The translations under genes were made by a program, and so were the position numbers. Of a stretch of DNA of 64,000 nucleotides, positions 1-9,805 are shown one piece after another. Numbering within the stretch: position 1 is the stretch's first letter; each line of letters opens with the position of its first letter. The notes beneath the pieces are model-generated. The model was not told where the DNA came from and did not search any database. It saw only the letters and a list, made by a program, of their open reading frames with translations. This stretch comes from CAYQJS01 sp964417895 (GTDB lineage Bacteria > Chloroflexota > UBA6077 > SHYK01): assembly GCA_964417895.1 (NCBI GenBank), contig CAYQJS010000006.1, positions 62,001 through 126,000 on the forward strand, written 5' to 3'.

Positions 1-823
1 CGGGCACGTCGAGGTTTCGCGCGATCGTCTGCAAGATCCGCACGTTCGCCTGGTGCGCCACCACAAGATCCAGATCCGTCACTCGAACGCCCGCGTCCGC
101 GGCGGCTTTCACGAGAGCATCAGCCGGCGTGGTCGTTGAGAAGCGGTATACCTCGCGCCCATTCATGCGGATCGTGTTCTCACGGGCGGCCAGCGACTCC
201 TGGGTCAGAGGGCTCCGTGATCCGCCCGCCGGTACCATCAGATGCTCGGCTCCCGATCCATCCGCACCCAGGACGAACGAAATCAGCCCTCCAGGATCAT
301 CGCTGGCGGTGACGACGGCCGCGCCCGCACCATCGCCGAACAGGACACAGGTGGTTCTGTCTCGAAGGTCCACGAAGGGCGACAGAGCATCCGCCCCAAC
401 GACCAGCACGCAGCGGTAGGCGCCGGTCTTGATGAACTGGGTCGCGGTGATGAGGCCGTACACAAAGCCGGAGCAGGCTGCCGACAGGTCCAAAGCCCCG
501 GCCCGCTTCGAGCCCAGGGCAGCCTGCAGGAGGCAAGCCGCGGACGGGAAGAGCGGATAGTCCGGCGTCGAGGTGGCGACGAGGATGAGATCGACGTCGT
601 CCGGAGGGACGCGCGCCTGCGCGAGGGCGGCCTGGGCAGCGCTGGCGGCCAAGGTGGCGGTTGACTCTCCCTCCGAGACGAAACGGCGCTCGACGATTCC
701 CGTCCGCGTGCGGATCCACTCATCCGACGTGTCGACTAGGCTCGCGAGCTCGTCGTTGGTCACAACGCGTGAAGGGAGTCCCCTTCCGAGTCCCGCGATG
801 CGGGCATAGTGGGCCGGCATCAT
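1..823 (-). CDS. fabH: 3-oxoacyl-ACP synthase III (partial, C-terminus outside window)
   Basis: Starts fatty-acid synthesis by condensing an acyl-CoA primer with malonyl-ACP in the cytoplasm. The first 274 codons are present; the rest lies beyond position 1. The thiolase-fold signature is clear: the active-site cysteine is C117 in LDLSAACSGF and the first catalytic histidine is H257 in VAHQAN. The catalytic Asn region is cut off. The chosen ATG (821-823) overlaps the accB stop in an ATGA arrangement, so it is translationally coupled to accB. An alternative ATG lies one codon later. Gene order fabF-accB-fabH points to one lipid operon. The family is certain; acyl-CoA preference cannot be read. 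Confidence 0.95.
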   Translation of the reverse strand, partial: MMPAHYARIAGLGRGLPSRVVTNDELASLVDTSDEWIRTRTGIVERRFVSEGESTATLAASAAQAALAQARVPPDDVDLILVATSTPDYPLFPSAACLLQAALGSKRAGALDLSAACSGFVYGLITATQFIKTGAYRCVLVVGADALSPFVDLRDRTTCVLFGDGAGAAVVTASDDPGGLISFVLGADGSGAEHLMVPAGGSRSPLTQESLAARENTIRMNGREVYRFSTTTPADALVKAAADAGVRVTDLDLVVAHQANVRILQTIARNLDVP

Positions 824-1275
824 CCCAGGTCGCTCGGCAGGAAACTGGCATCCCACGCCGACTGTTCGATCAACATGATCGGCGCATGCGCAGCGACCAG
901 TTCTCCGCGTTGCGCGAGGATCTCCCGAACGACACCGGCAGCATCTGAGCTGACCTCGTTGAACACCTTCATGCTCTCAATGAGGCCGACGACCGACCCC
1001 GCTTCCACCAGATCGCCCAAGCCCACGAATGGAGATGCGCCGGGCGAAGGCGCATCGTACCAGATGCCGGTGAGGGGGCACCGCAGGAGGTGCAGCCCAC
1101 TCGTTTCGCTCGGTTCCTCCTGGAGGGCCGGCCGCTCAGCGACAACGAGCCCGCTGATGCGCCGCAGTCGGATGCGAAGTCCTTCGACACGAACCTCCAA
1201 CTCTCGCACGTCGCTCGCCTCCACGGAGGCGACGACCGAGCGCAGCGCCGCGCCCCAGGGAATCGGGCTCGTCAC
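820..1275 (-). CDS. accB: Biotin carboxyl carrier protein of acetyl-CoA carboxylase
   Basis: Carries the biotin that shuttles carboxyl groups from biotin carboxylase to the carboxyltransferase, giving malonyl-CoA. 151 residues, normal for AccB. A poorly conserved N-terminal half and linker lead to the biotinyl domain (about 65-140) with the modified lysine K103 in ESMKVF; the common form is EAMKM, so Ser replaces Ala and Val-Phe replaces Met. The GTG start overlaps the fabF stop by 4 bases (GTGA) and the stop overlaps fabH, so all three are coupled. No accC, accA or accD is in the window. The alternative is a biotinyl domain of another carboxylase, but the neighbours favour AccB. Confidence 0.9.
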   Translation of the reverse strand: MTSPIPWGAALRSVVASVEASDVRELEVRVEGLRIRLRRISGLVVAERPALQEEPSETSGLHLLRCPLTGIWYDAPSPGASPFVGLGDLVEAGSVVGLIESMKVFNEVSSDAAGVVREILAQRGELVAAHAPIMLIEQSAWDASFLPSDLG

Positions 1276-2522
1276 CCGGTTCCTCGATACTTCTTGAGGA
1301 CGAGTGTCGTGTTATGGCCGCCGAAGCCCAGCGAGTTGGTGAGCGCAACCTCGACCGGGCGGCGGCGCGCCTCGTTCGGAATGTAGTCGAGGTCGCAGTC
1401 TGGATCCAGATTCTCGTAGTTGATTGTCGGAGGTACGATTCCCTGCTCGATAGCCTTAACGCAGACGATGGCTTCGACCACTCCCGCTGCCCCGAGCATG
1501 TGGCCAGTCATCGATTTGGTCGAGCTGATGGGAACCTGCAGCGCGTGCGGGCCGAACACGGTCTTCAGCGCGACGGTCTCGAGGCGGTCGTTGGCGGGCG
1601 TGGAGGTGCCGTGGGCATTGACGTAATCAACATCTGATGGATCGCACTCCGCCTTGCGCAATGCGATCTGCATAGAGCGGACAGCTCCCTCGCCGCCCTC
1701 GGACGGGGCGGTGATGTGGAAGGCATCGTCCGTGGCGCCATAGCCGACCAGTTCGGCGTAGATGCGAGCCCCACGCTCCCGCGCGTAGCTCTCGGCTTCG
1801 AGCACGACGGCGCCGCCGCCCTCGGCCATGACGAAGCCATCGCGGTCGCGGTCGAAGGGGCGCGACGCTCGCTCCGGCTCGTCGTTCCTGGTCGAGAGCG
1901 CCTTCATCGAGGCGAAGCCGGCAACACCGATGGGGAGGACGCCCGCCTCAGAGCCGCCGGCGATCATGACTTTCGCGTCGCCTCGTTTGATGATCTCGGC
2001 GGCTTCACCGAGGGCGTGGCCGCTCGTGGCACAAGCTGACACGACGCCGAAGTTCGGGCCGCGAGCGCCCGTTGCGATGGCGACCTGTCCGGCGGCCAGG
2101 TCAATGATGAACATGGGAATCAGGAACGGGCTCACTCGGTGCGGGCCTTTGGTGCGGAGGATTTCGATTTGTTCAGAGAGAGTGATGACCCCGCCGATGC
2201 CCGAGCCGATCAGCACGCCAACCTCTGTGGCGTTGCTCTCGTCGATGGTGAGGTCCGCATCCCGTATGGCGTCCCGGCTGGCCACAAGCGCGAACTGGCA
2301 GAAGCGATCGAGCCGCTTGGCCTCACGGTTAGAGAGCATCGCTTCCGGGTTGAAGCCTGTGACTTCGCCCGCGATGCGCACGTCAAACCCCGCCGTGTTG
2401 AAGAGGCTGATGGGGCCAATGCCGGAGTGCCCCTCGATCAAGTGGCTCCACATCTCATCGACGGTGCAGCCGAGAGGGGAAACAGCCCCCATGCCGGTGA
2501 TGACGACGCGCTCAGCCATCAT
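1272..2522 (-). CDS. fabF: 3-oxoacyl-ACP synthase II
   Basis: Elongating beta-ketoacyl-ACP synthase: condenses acyl-ACP with malonyl-ACP. About 416 residues, full family length. The Cys-His-His triad is visible: cysteine in VVSACATSGH (near residue 164), histidine in NAHGTSTPANDRLE and histidine in KSMTGHMLGAAG. The N-terminus VVITGMGAVSPLG is diagnostic. A GTG and two ATGs lie in tandem at 2525-2517; the first ATG is used here and no strong ribosome-binding site separates them. It lies 15 bases after the chelatase-like gene and overlaps accB by 4 bases, so it is in the middle of the operon. Confidence 0.96.
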   Translation of the reverse strand: MMAERVVITGMGAVSPLGCTVDEMWSHLIEGHSGIGPISLFNTAGFDVRIAGEVTGFNPEAMLSNREAKRLDRFCQFALVASRDAIRDADLTIDESNATEVGVLIGSGIGGVITLSEQIEILRTKGPHRVSPFLIPMFIIDLAAGQVAIATGARGPNFGVVSACATSGHALGEAAEIIKRGDAKVMIAGGSEAGVLPIGVAGFASMKALSTRNDEPERASRPFDRDRDGFVMAEGGGAVVLEAESYARERGARIYAELVGYGATDDAFHITAPSEGGEGAVRSMQIALRKAECDPSDVDYVNAHGTSTPANDRLETVALKTVFGPHALQVPISSTKSMTGHMLGAAGVVEAIVCVKAIEQGIVPPTINYENLDPDCDLDYIPNEARRRPVEVALTNSLGFGGHNTTLVLKKYRGTG

Positions 2523-2537
2523 CACGTCTTGGGACTT

Positions 2538-4526
2538 TCACGCACGGCCGATGGCGCTTCGGACGAGGCGGCTCGTGGAGCGGGCGTCGAGGTCCTCGAT
2601 GCGGTAGCAGGGGCCGCCGAGCCAACTCGCGAGGCGGGACGCCAGCCCGATGCGGAAGTGCTCGGCTTCCGTGTCCACCACCATCGAGTTAACGTCCAGC
2701 TCGCGAATCTTGGCGGACATGCGGCGCACGTCCTCGATCGGATCGCTGCCCTGCAAGGCCACGTTCGCGCGTCCATCGGAGACGACGATCAGGAGAGGTA
2801 GCACCCCAGCGTCGCGCATTCGCTCTTTTTCAAGCAGCTCGCCCGCCATCCGAAGCCCATCCGCGAGGGGGGTCCGACCGCCGGTGGGAAGCTGGCCGAG
2901 GATACGCTGGGCGCGCTGCACGCTGTTGGTGGGATCCAGCACCAGCTCCGCCTGCGAGCCGTGGAACGTGATCAAAGCGACGCGGTCTCGTTTCTGGTAG
3001 GCATCCGTGAGAAGCGACAAGATGGCGCCCTTGGTCATCACCATGTGGTTCTCGACACCCATGCTCCCGCTCGTATCGAGCACGAAGACGATGAGGTTCG
3101 AGATCTTCCGCTCGCGGACCTTCTCACGGATGTCCCATTTCTTCAGGCGGAGCGTGTTCCCTTCTGGCTCTGCCTCCTTGCGCTCAATCTGGTGCACGGC
3201 GGCTGCGCGCACGGTGGCGTCGAATGCCAGGGAGTGAGGGCGCTCAATGGGGATGGCGCCGCGAACGTAGCGCCCGACGGGCTCCGTATTCGTGACACTC
3301 GTGCGGCGCCCCAGTCGCTGGCGCTCGGTGGGTTTGATGAGGTCGGCGGCTACCTTCCGGACGCGAAAGGGCGCCCCGGGTTGATCAACCCGGGGCGCAT
3401 CTCCTTCTCCAGCCTTATCCTCGTCGGCTGCCGACGCTGGCTCGGGGGTTGGGGTCGCAGCACCCTCGGCGGCGTCCGCCTCAGCCTTGGCGACCTGGGC
3501 TTGCACGCGGCGCTCCAGTTCTCCCGGGTCGCCGCTCGCGTCGTCGAAGGGCTGCCGCCGGCGACGGTGCGGCAGCGCCAACATAGCCGCGACGCGGATG
3601 TCATCTGTGTTGACCTCGGTGTGGCCCTGGTAGGCGGCGTGGGTCATCGCCGTCTTGTACATGACGATGTCTGCTCGCAGACCGTCCACTTCGAGGTCGG
3701 AGCAGATTCGCGTTATCAGGTCGAGCATGAACTCCGGCATCGTGACGCTCGGGAGAAGCTCAGTCGCGAGGCGCAAGTGCTCGCGCTCCTCCTCCTCGGC
3801 CTCCTGCCACAGCACGTTGAAACGCACGGGATCCGACTCAAAGGCCGCGCGCCTGCGCACAACCTCGGCCCGCAAGTGGGGCTCCCGAATCCCTTCCACC
3901 TCTGCCGTGAGGGCGAAGCGGTCGAGGAGCTGCGGACGGAGGTCGCCTTCCTCGGGGTTCATGGTACCGATCAGAATGAACTCAGCGGGGTGGCTGAAGG
4001 AGATCCCCTCCCGCTCTACGTAGTTCACTCCCATGGCGGCAGCGTCGAGCAACACGTCGACGAGGTGATCGCTCAGCAGGTTGACTTCGTCGACGTAGAG
4101 AATTCCCCGGTTCGCCGAAGCCAGCACGCCCGGATCGAACCGTCGAGCACCCTCCTTGACGGCGTGCTCAATATCCAGCGTCCCGACGACCCGGTCCTCC
4201 GTTGCGCTCACCGGCAGCTCGACGATCGGCACGTGACGCACGAAGGTCTCGAGCTTCCGTCCGCCAGCGCTCCGCTCGTGGCACTGGTCGCACCAACTGG
4301 CCGGGCGCCGCGGGTCGCACCCGAATGGGCAGTCGGCCATAGTCGGCTCTTCCGGCAACAGTGCAGCGAGCGCCCGGGCGGCGGTGGATTTCGCCGTTCC
4401 CTTCTCTCCACGAACCAGGACGCCCCCGATCTTCGGGTTGACCGCATTCAGGAGAAGGCCCAGCTTCATCCGTTCCATGCCGACCAGGGCGGTGAACGGG
4501 AAGATCGGTCGGCGGTTTCCTGGCAC
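2538..4526 (-). CDS. Chelatase-like AAA+ ATPase fused to VWA domain (ChlI/ChlD type)
   Basis: 662 residues. The N-terminal AAA+ module has Walker A GEKGTAKST and Walker B ILYVDEVNLL, as in magnesium/cobalt chelatase I subunits. A cysteine cluster (CPFGC...WCDQC) interrupts the region after Walker A. A low-complexity Ala/Pro/Glu linker (about 340-385) leads to a C-terminal VWA domain with MIDAS residues: DTSGSMG, then T in GGRTPLADG, then D in VVSDGRANV. This I+D fusion is annotated as putative cobaltochelatase in many genomes. No large catalytic chelatase subunit (CobN/BchH) is nearby, so the substrate is unknown. Start: GTG at 4526, 5 bases after a perfect AGGAGG; the upstream GTG at 4532 overlaps that site. 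First gene of the fatty-acid operon. Confidence 0.85.
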   Translation of the reverse strand: MPGNRRPIFPFTALVGMERMKLGLLLNAVNPKIGGVLVRGEKGTAKSTAARALAALLPEEPTMADCPFGCDPRRPASWCDQCHERSAGGRKLETFVRHVPIVELPVSATEDRVVGTLDIEHAVKEGARRFDPGVLASANRGILYVDEVNLLSDHLVDVLLDAAAMGVNYVEREGISFSHPAEFILIGTMNPEEGDLRPQLLDRFALTAEVEGIREPHLRAEVVRRRAAFESDPVRFNVLWQEAEEEEREHLRLATELLPSVTMPEFMLDLITRICSDLEVDGLRADIVMYKTAMTHAAYQGHTEVNTDDIRVAAMLALPHRRRRQPFDDASGDPGELERRVQAQVAKAEADAAEGAATPTPEPASAADEDKAGEGDAPRVDQPGAPFRVRKVAADLIKPTERQRLGRRTSVTNTEPVGRYVRGAIPIERPHSLAFDATVRAAAVHQIERKEAEPEGNTLRLKKWDIREKVRERKISNLIVFVLDTSGSMGVENHMVMTKGAILSLLTDAYQKRDRVALITFHGSQAELVLDPTNSVQRAQRILGQLPTGGRTPLADGLRMAGELLEKERMRDAGVLPLLIVVSDGRANVALQGSDPIEDVRRMSAKIRELDVNSMVVDTEAEHFRIGLASRLASWLGGPCYRIEDLDARSTSRLVRSAIGRA

Positions 4527-4893
4527 ACACACCTCCTAGGCACGCGTTCGTTTCGTCAGGTGGGTATCAATGCAGGCACGCGAACGCGTCGCCGGTAAAC
4601 GGCGACCCAACTATCGACCATGATACTCCACCGGCCAGGGCCAGGGGTCTCGAGAATGGCATGCGTTGCGCGACGCGCCGTCCCTGCTCACCGCCACGGC
4701 GGCCATTGTGCTACCGGTTCGCCTTGCGTTTTGCCTTGGCTTTCCTCGCCTTCGCGAGATGCTTGTGCCACGCCACTTTCTTGCGCTTGTTCATGTTCCC
4801 ACCTTGGTAACGATGCGGCCTTCGATCGCCGTCGAGGCCGATTGTATCGGTGCCATAATAGCTGTGCAACGAGCGCGGAGGTCTCCTGTAATT
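4527..4893. other. Divergent intergenic region between chelatase-like gene and nfeD
   Basis: About 370 bases between two divergent transcription units. It holds the chelatase ribosome-binding site (AGGAGG at 4532-4537, minus strand), a candidate 27-codon gene on the minus strand (4711-4794) and, near the nfeD end, AT-richer sequence with a possible minus-10 (CATAAT, 4854-4859) but no convincing minus-35. Nothing else is recognised. Confidence 0.5.
4711..4794 (-). CDS. Candidate 27-aa highly basic small protein
   Basis: An ATG-to-TAG frame of 27 codons in an otherwise empty divergent gap. The product begins MNKRKKVAWHKHLAK and is almost wholly Lys, Arg, Ala and His, ending KAKRKANR. A good ribosome-binding sequence (AAGGTGG) lies 4 bases upstream of the ATG. 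Composition resembles tiny RNA-binding ribosome-associated proteins such as bTHX or bS22, and a true bS22-like gene exists at 12876. It could be a short-lived leader or a chance frame; only conservation across relatives would decide. I do not recognise a named family. Confidence 0.5.
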   Translation of the reverse strand: MNKRKKVAWHKHLAKARKAKAKRKANR

Positions 4894-6255
4894 ATGAGGG
4901 GTGGCGCCCCTGCTGATGCCTCGCGTGCGCTGGGCGCCGTACTTATCGGACTACCGCTTGCGGCGCTGCTCGTTCTCCCTGTCTTCGCGCAGGGCCCGGT
5001 GCCCGAGAGCAGGGTGGCCGTGGTCGAGGCCCGGGGCGTCATCAACCCGGTGATGGCGCGATACTTCGATCGGGTGATCGGCGCCGCGGAGACGGACCGT
5101 GCCCCGCTCGTGATCGTTACGCTCGACACGCCAGGTGGGCTCGAGACGTCCATGCGGGAGATCATGCAGCGAATCCTCCGGGCGACCGTGCCCGTCGCCG
5201 TCTTCGTTTACCCCCCGGGCGCGCGAGCTGGCTCGGCGGGTGTGTTCATCGCTTACAGCGCGCATCTCGCGGCTATGGCGCCATCCACGAACATCGGCTC
5301 TGCTCACCCTGTTGCCCTCGGCGAGAGCGGGAGCGCAGAGCGGACTTCTAGCACACTCGAGGAGAAGGTTACGAACGATGCGGTCGCGGGGATTCGCTCG
5401 GTCGCGGAGCTCCGCGGTCGAAATGCCGATTGGGCCGAGCAGGCGGTGCGGCAGAGCGCCAATCTACCTGCGTCCGAGGCATTGCGGCTGAACGTAGTCG
5501 ACCTGCTCGCCGAGGACGTTCCCGACCTCCTGCGCCAGGCCGACGGAAGGACCGTACGCGTGCTCACCAGCAACGTCGTCCTGGCGACGCGCGGGGCTGT
5601 CACGGAAGCGCAGGGGATGAATCAGCTCGAGCGGCTGCTCCACGTCCTGAGCGATCCGACGATCGCGTACCTGCTTCTCAGCCTTGGGGGCCTTGCGCTG
5701 ATCTACGAGCTTGCAAACCCCGGCGCGATCCTGCCCGGGGTTGTAGGGGGTGTCGCCCTGCTCCTGGCACTCTATTCGCTCGGCACGCTGCCAGTCAACA
5801 TCGCCGGCCTCGGCCTTATTCTGTTCGCGCTCCTTCTGCTATTTGCCGACCTGCTCGTGGGCGGGAGCGGCGTCCTCACGGTGGGAGGCGTTATTTCCTT
5901 CGCGCTCGGCTCGCTGCTGCTGGCTACCTCAGGCGAAGCGGAGGCGTTCTTGCGTGTGCAGCCTCCAGTCGGCGTCATCATGACGTTGACGTTCGCCGTG
6001 TTCTTTACTTACGTCGCAGGAGAGGTCGCCAGGTTGCGCCGGCGCCCCGCGTATTCGGGCAGAGGGACACTCCTGGGTGGCAGGGGGATCGCCAGGACCG
6101 AAGTTGGCAGGCAAGGGACGGTCTTCGTGGCCGGCGAGATGTGGCAGGCCTCTGCCCTCGACCCCGAAACCCCCATTCCTGAAGGCGAGGCCGTGCGCGT
6201 GGTCTCGGTGGATGGGCTGCATCTCACGGTTCGGCCGGACGAGGCCGGTGTATAA
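4894..6255 (+). CDS. nfeD: NfeD-family membrane-bound ClpP-class serine protease
   Basis: About 453 residues. Signal/anchor segment (about 12-30, ending FAQGPVPESR), then a ClpP/SppA-like protease domain with the nucleophile serine in GARAGSAGVF and candidate catalytic lysine in EEKVTNDAVAGIRS. Three or more membrane helices follow (IAYLLLSLGGLALIYEL, then a Leu/Gly-rich block). A soluble C-terminal OB-fold NfeD domain (about 385-453) contains GRQGTVFVAGEMWQA. The long form of NfeD usually partners a stomatin, cleaving its hydrophobic tail, but none is next door. ATG at 4894 chosen because GGAGG lies 12 bases upstream and the signal peptide begins there; the frame is open further upstream but looks non-coding. 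First gene of the glycolytic run, 8 bases before eno. Confidence 0.88.
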   Translation: MRGGAPADASRALGAVLIGLPLAALLVLPVFAQGPVPESRVAVVEARGVINPVMARYFDRVIGAAETDRAPLVIVTLDTPGGLETSMREIMQRILRATVPVAVFVYPPGARAGSAGVFIAYSAHLAAMAPSTNIGSAHPVALGESGSAERTSSTLEEKVTNDAVAGIRSVAELRGRNADWAEQAVRQSANLPASEALRLNVVDLLAEDVPDLLRQADGRTVRVLTSNVVLATRGAVTEAQGMNQLERLLHVLSDPTIAYLLLSLGGLALIYELANPGAILPGVVGGVALLLALYSLGTLPVNIAGLGLILFALLLLFADLLVGGSGVLTVGGVISFALGSLLLATSGEAEAFLRVQPPVGVIMTLTFAVFFTYVAGEVARLRRRPAYSGRGTLLGGRGIARTEVGRQGTVFVAGEMWQASALDPETPIPEGEAVRVVSVDGLHLTVRPDEAGV

Positions 6256-6263
6256 CAAGCCCC

Positions 6264-7574
6264 ATGAGCGCCATCGCCGCGGTGCACGCGCGGGAGATTC
6301 TCGATTCGCGCGGTAACCCCACTCTTGAGGTGGACGTGGTGCTGGAGGATGGCGAGGTTGGCCGCGCCGCCGTGCCCTCCGGAGCGTCGACAGGCGCTCA
6401 CGAGGCACACGAGCTGCGAGACGGCGATCGAGGGCGTTACCGTGGTCTGGGCGTGCAGCGCGCTGTGGAGAACGTCCGCGAGCTCATAGCCCCGGACCTC
6501 ATCGGCCACGCCTGTGACGATCAGGCAGGCGTCGACGCCCTCCTTATCGAGCTGGACGGGACTCCCAGCAAGGAGAAACTGGGAGCGAATGCCCTTCTCG
6601 GGGTCTCTCTGGCGTGCGCCAGAGCCGCCGCGCTGTGGATCGGCCTCCCCCTATACCGCTATCTTGGCGGAGTGAACGCCCACGTTCTGCCGGTGCCGCT
6701 GATGAACGTGCTGAATGGGGGCAGGCACGCGGAGGACTCTACAGACTTCCAGGAGTTCATGCTCGCCCCGCTTGGGCTTCCGTCATTCTCAGAGGCCCTT
6801 CGTGCCGGGTCCGAAGTCTACTGGGCCCTGCGCGACCTCCTGAAGACGAAGGGGCTGGCCACGGGACTCGGGGACGAGGGCGGCTTCGCACCGTCCCTCG
6901 GCTCGAACCGTGACGCCATCGAGCTGCTCGTTCAGGCCATTGAGCGGGCGGGCTATCAGCCGGGGGCTCAAATAGCGTTGGCCCTCGATGTAGCAGCTAC
7001 AGAGCTGGCGGAAGACGGCCGGTACCGTTTGGCCCGCGAGGGGCGCACCCTGGACGCTGGCGGGATGATCGACCTGTACGCCGAGTGGACCGGGGCCTAT
7101 CCGATCATCTCGATAGAGGATGGCCTTGCCGAGGACGACTGGGAAGGCTGGGCGGAGCTGACGCGCCGGCTCGGCTCCCAGGTGCAGCTCGTTGGCGACG
7201 ACCTGTTCGTCACGAATGCCGAGCGGCTCGCCATGGGCATTCGCTTGGGGTGCGCCAACGCGATTCTCGTCAAGCTGAACCAGATCGGCACGCTCACAGA
7301 GACCTTTGAGACCATCGAGCTGGCTGGGGCGGCCGGCTATGCGGCCGTAATCTCCCATCGTTCGGGCGAGACCGAGGACACTTTCATCGCGGATCTCGCC
7401 GTTGCGTCGGGCGTCGGCCAGATCAAGGCTGGGGCGCCGGCCAGGACGGACCGAGTCGCCAAGTACAACCAACTCCTCCGTATTGAGGAGATGCTGGGCG
7501 CCGGCGCGCGCTATGCGGGCGCAGGCGCTCATTGGGGCAGGAGCTCACACCAAGTCACAAGCCCTGGAGGGTAA
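6264..7574 (+). CDS. eno: Enolase
   Basis: Interconverts 2-phosphoglycerate and phosphoenolpyruvate in the cytoplasm. 436 residues, typical length. Conserved blocks are present: AREILDSRGNPTLEVDV at the N-terminus, the mobile loop SGASTGAHEAHELRDGD, the catalytic-acid block DEGGFAPSL, magnesium ligands in ALDVAATE and SIEDGLAEDDW, the catalytic lysine in LVKLNQIGTL, and SHRSGETEDTF. The usual Glu in the SGASTG(E) loop is Ala here, a tolerated position. Stops 2 bases before gap, so the two are co-transcribed. Confidence 0.98.
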   Translation: MSAIAAVHAREILDSRGNPTLEVDVVLEDGEVGRAAVPSGASTGAHEAHELRDGDRGRYRGLGVQRAVENVRELIAPDLIGHACDDQAGVDALLIELDGTPSKEKLGANALLGVSLACARAAALWIGLPLYRYLGGVNAHVLPVPLMNVLNGGRHAEDSTDFQEFMLAPLGLPSFSEALRAGSEVYWALRDLLKTKGLATGLGDEGGFAPSLGSNRDAIELLVQAIERAGYQPGAQIALALDVAATELAEDGRYRLAREGRTLDAGGMIDLYAEWTGAYPIISIEDGLAEDDWEGWAELTRRLGSQVQLVGDDLFVTNAERLAMGIRLGCANAILVKLNQIGTLTETFETIELAGAAGYAAVISHRSGETEDTFIADLAVASGVGQIKAGAPARTDRVAKYNQLLRIEEMLGAGARYAGAGAHWGRSSHQVTSPGG

Positions 7575-7576
7575 GC

Positions 7577-8593
<1,017 letters not shown>

Positions 8594-8598
8594 AGCGC

Positions 8599-9786
8599 CT
8601 GAAGAAGAAGACACTGCGGGATATCGACCTCGCCGGCAAACGGATCCTCACTCGCGTCGACTACAACGTGCCGCAGGCCGGCGATGGCTCGGTTGCGGAC
8701 AACACCCGCATTCGCGAAACGCTCCCGACGCTGCGTTACTTGCAGGACGCTGGCTGCCGGATCGTGCTCGTTGCACATCTCGGGCGGCCCAATGGGCGCC
8801 TCGACCTGACGCTCACCCTGGAGCCGGTGGCGCGGGAGTTGGAGCGGCTTCTCGGCGCACACGTGGCGTTCGCCCATGATGCCATCGGCCTTGACGTCCG
8901 TGGCAAAGCCGCTGCCCTGGCGCCAGGGGAGGTCCTCCTGCTCGAGAACGTGCGGTTTCATCCTGAGGAGGAGGCCAATGACCCGGCGTTCGCGGCCGAG
9001 CTGGCGAAGCTGGGCGACGTTTTCGTTAATGACGCCTTCGGGACTGCCCATCGCGCCCATGCCTCCACCGCCGGGGTCGCCGCGCACCTGCCGGCCGTGG
9101 CCGGCCTGCTGATGGAGCGCGAGCTCGACGCGCTTGGCAATGTTCTCGAGAACCCACGACGCCCTCTGACCGCGGTGATCGGCGGGGCGAAGGTGTCGTC
9201 CAAGATCGCAGTGCTCGAGAACCTGTTGCCCCGAGTGGACGCGCTCCTCGTCGGTGGGGGGATGGCCTGTACTTTCCTCAAGGCGCAAGGGCTGGAGCTG
9301 GGCCGCTCCCTCGTCGAGGACGACCGGGTGCCGTTCGCGGCTCAGCTCCTGCGCAACGCCGAGGATCGTGGGGCTCGCGTGCTCCTACCCTTGGACGGAG
9401 TCTGCGCCGAAAAGATCGACGACGTCTCACCGCTGGTCACGGTGGGCGTTCACCATATGCCCAATGCCATGATGATGCTCGACATCGGGCCGAAAACTGT
9501 TGAATCGTTCGGGACGGAGATCTCGCAGGCGAACACGATCCTGTGGAACGGCCCTATGGGGGTATTTGAGACCGAGCGCTTCGCGGCGGGGACGAAGGCC
9601 ATCGCGGACGCCATCACGGCGAGCGGCGCCACTACGGTCGTGGGCGGTGGCGACACCGTCGCGGCGATCGAGCGCTTCAGCGACCCCGCCCGGTTCACGC
9701 ACGTTTCGACCGGGGGCGGCGCCTCTCTGGAGTTCCTAGAGGGCCGGACTCTGCCCGGCGTGGCCGCCCTGGAGGACAAGAATTGA
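8599..9786 (+). CDS. pgk: Phosphoglycerate kinase
   Basis: Transfers phosphate from 1,3-bisphosphoglycerate to ADP. About 395 residues. Substrate blocks RVDYNVP, HLGRPNG and LLENVRFHPEEEAND, hinge FVNDAFGTAHRAHAST, and nucleotide motif GGGDTVAA are all present. The start is odd: the family N-terminus (KKTLRDIDLAGKRILTRVDYN) is preceded by no ATG, GTG or TTG at the right place. CTG at 8599 lies 9 bases after GGAGGG and fits best; CTG 8590 is another option. The nearest ordinary starts (ATG 8530, GTG 8542) would overlap gap by 50-60 bases and add about 20 atypical residues. Confidence 0.95.
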   Translation: MKKKTLRDIDLAGKRILTRVDYNVPQAGDGSVADNTRIRETLPTLRYLQDAGCRIVLVAHLGRPNGRLDLTLTLEPVARELERLLGAHVAFAHDAIGLDVRGKAAALAPGEVLLLENVRFHPEEEANDPAFAAELAKLGDVFVNDAFGTAHRAHASTAGVAAHLPAVAGLLMERELDALGNVLENPRRPLTAVIGGAKVSSKIAVLENLLPRVDALLVGGGMACTFLKAQGLELGRSLVEDDRVPFAAQLLRNAEDRGARVLLPLDGVCAEKIDDVSPLVTVGVHHMPNAMMMLDIGPKTVESFGTEISQANTILWNGPMGVFETERFAAGTKAIADAITASGATTVVGGGDTVAAIERFSDPARFTHVSTGGGASLEFLEGRTLPGVAALEDKN

Positions 9787-9805
9787 AGCGGGCTACCTCG
9801 GGGAG

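Noticed and set aside
2538..4526. Reading the chelatase-like gene as evidence for (bacterio)chlorophyll synthesis
   Set aside because: The I/D fusion is common in non-phototrophs and no bch or photosystem gene is in the window.
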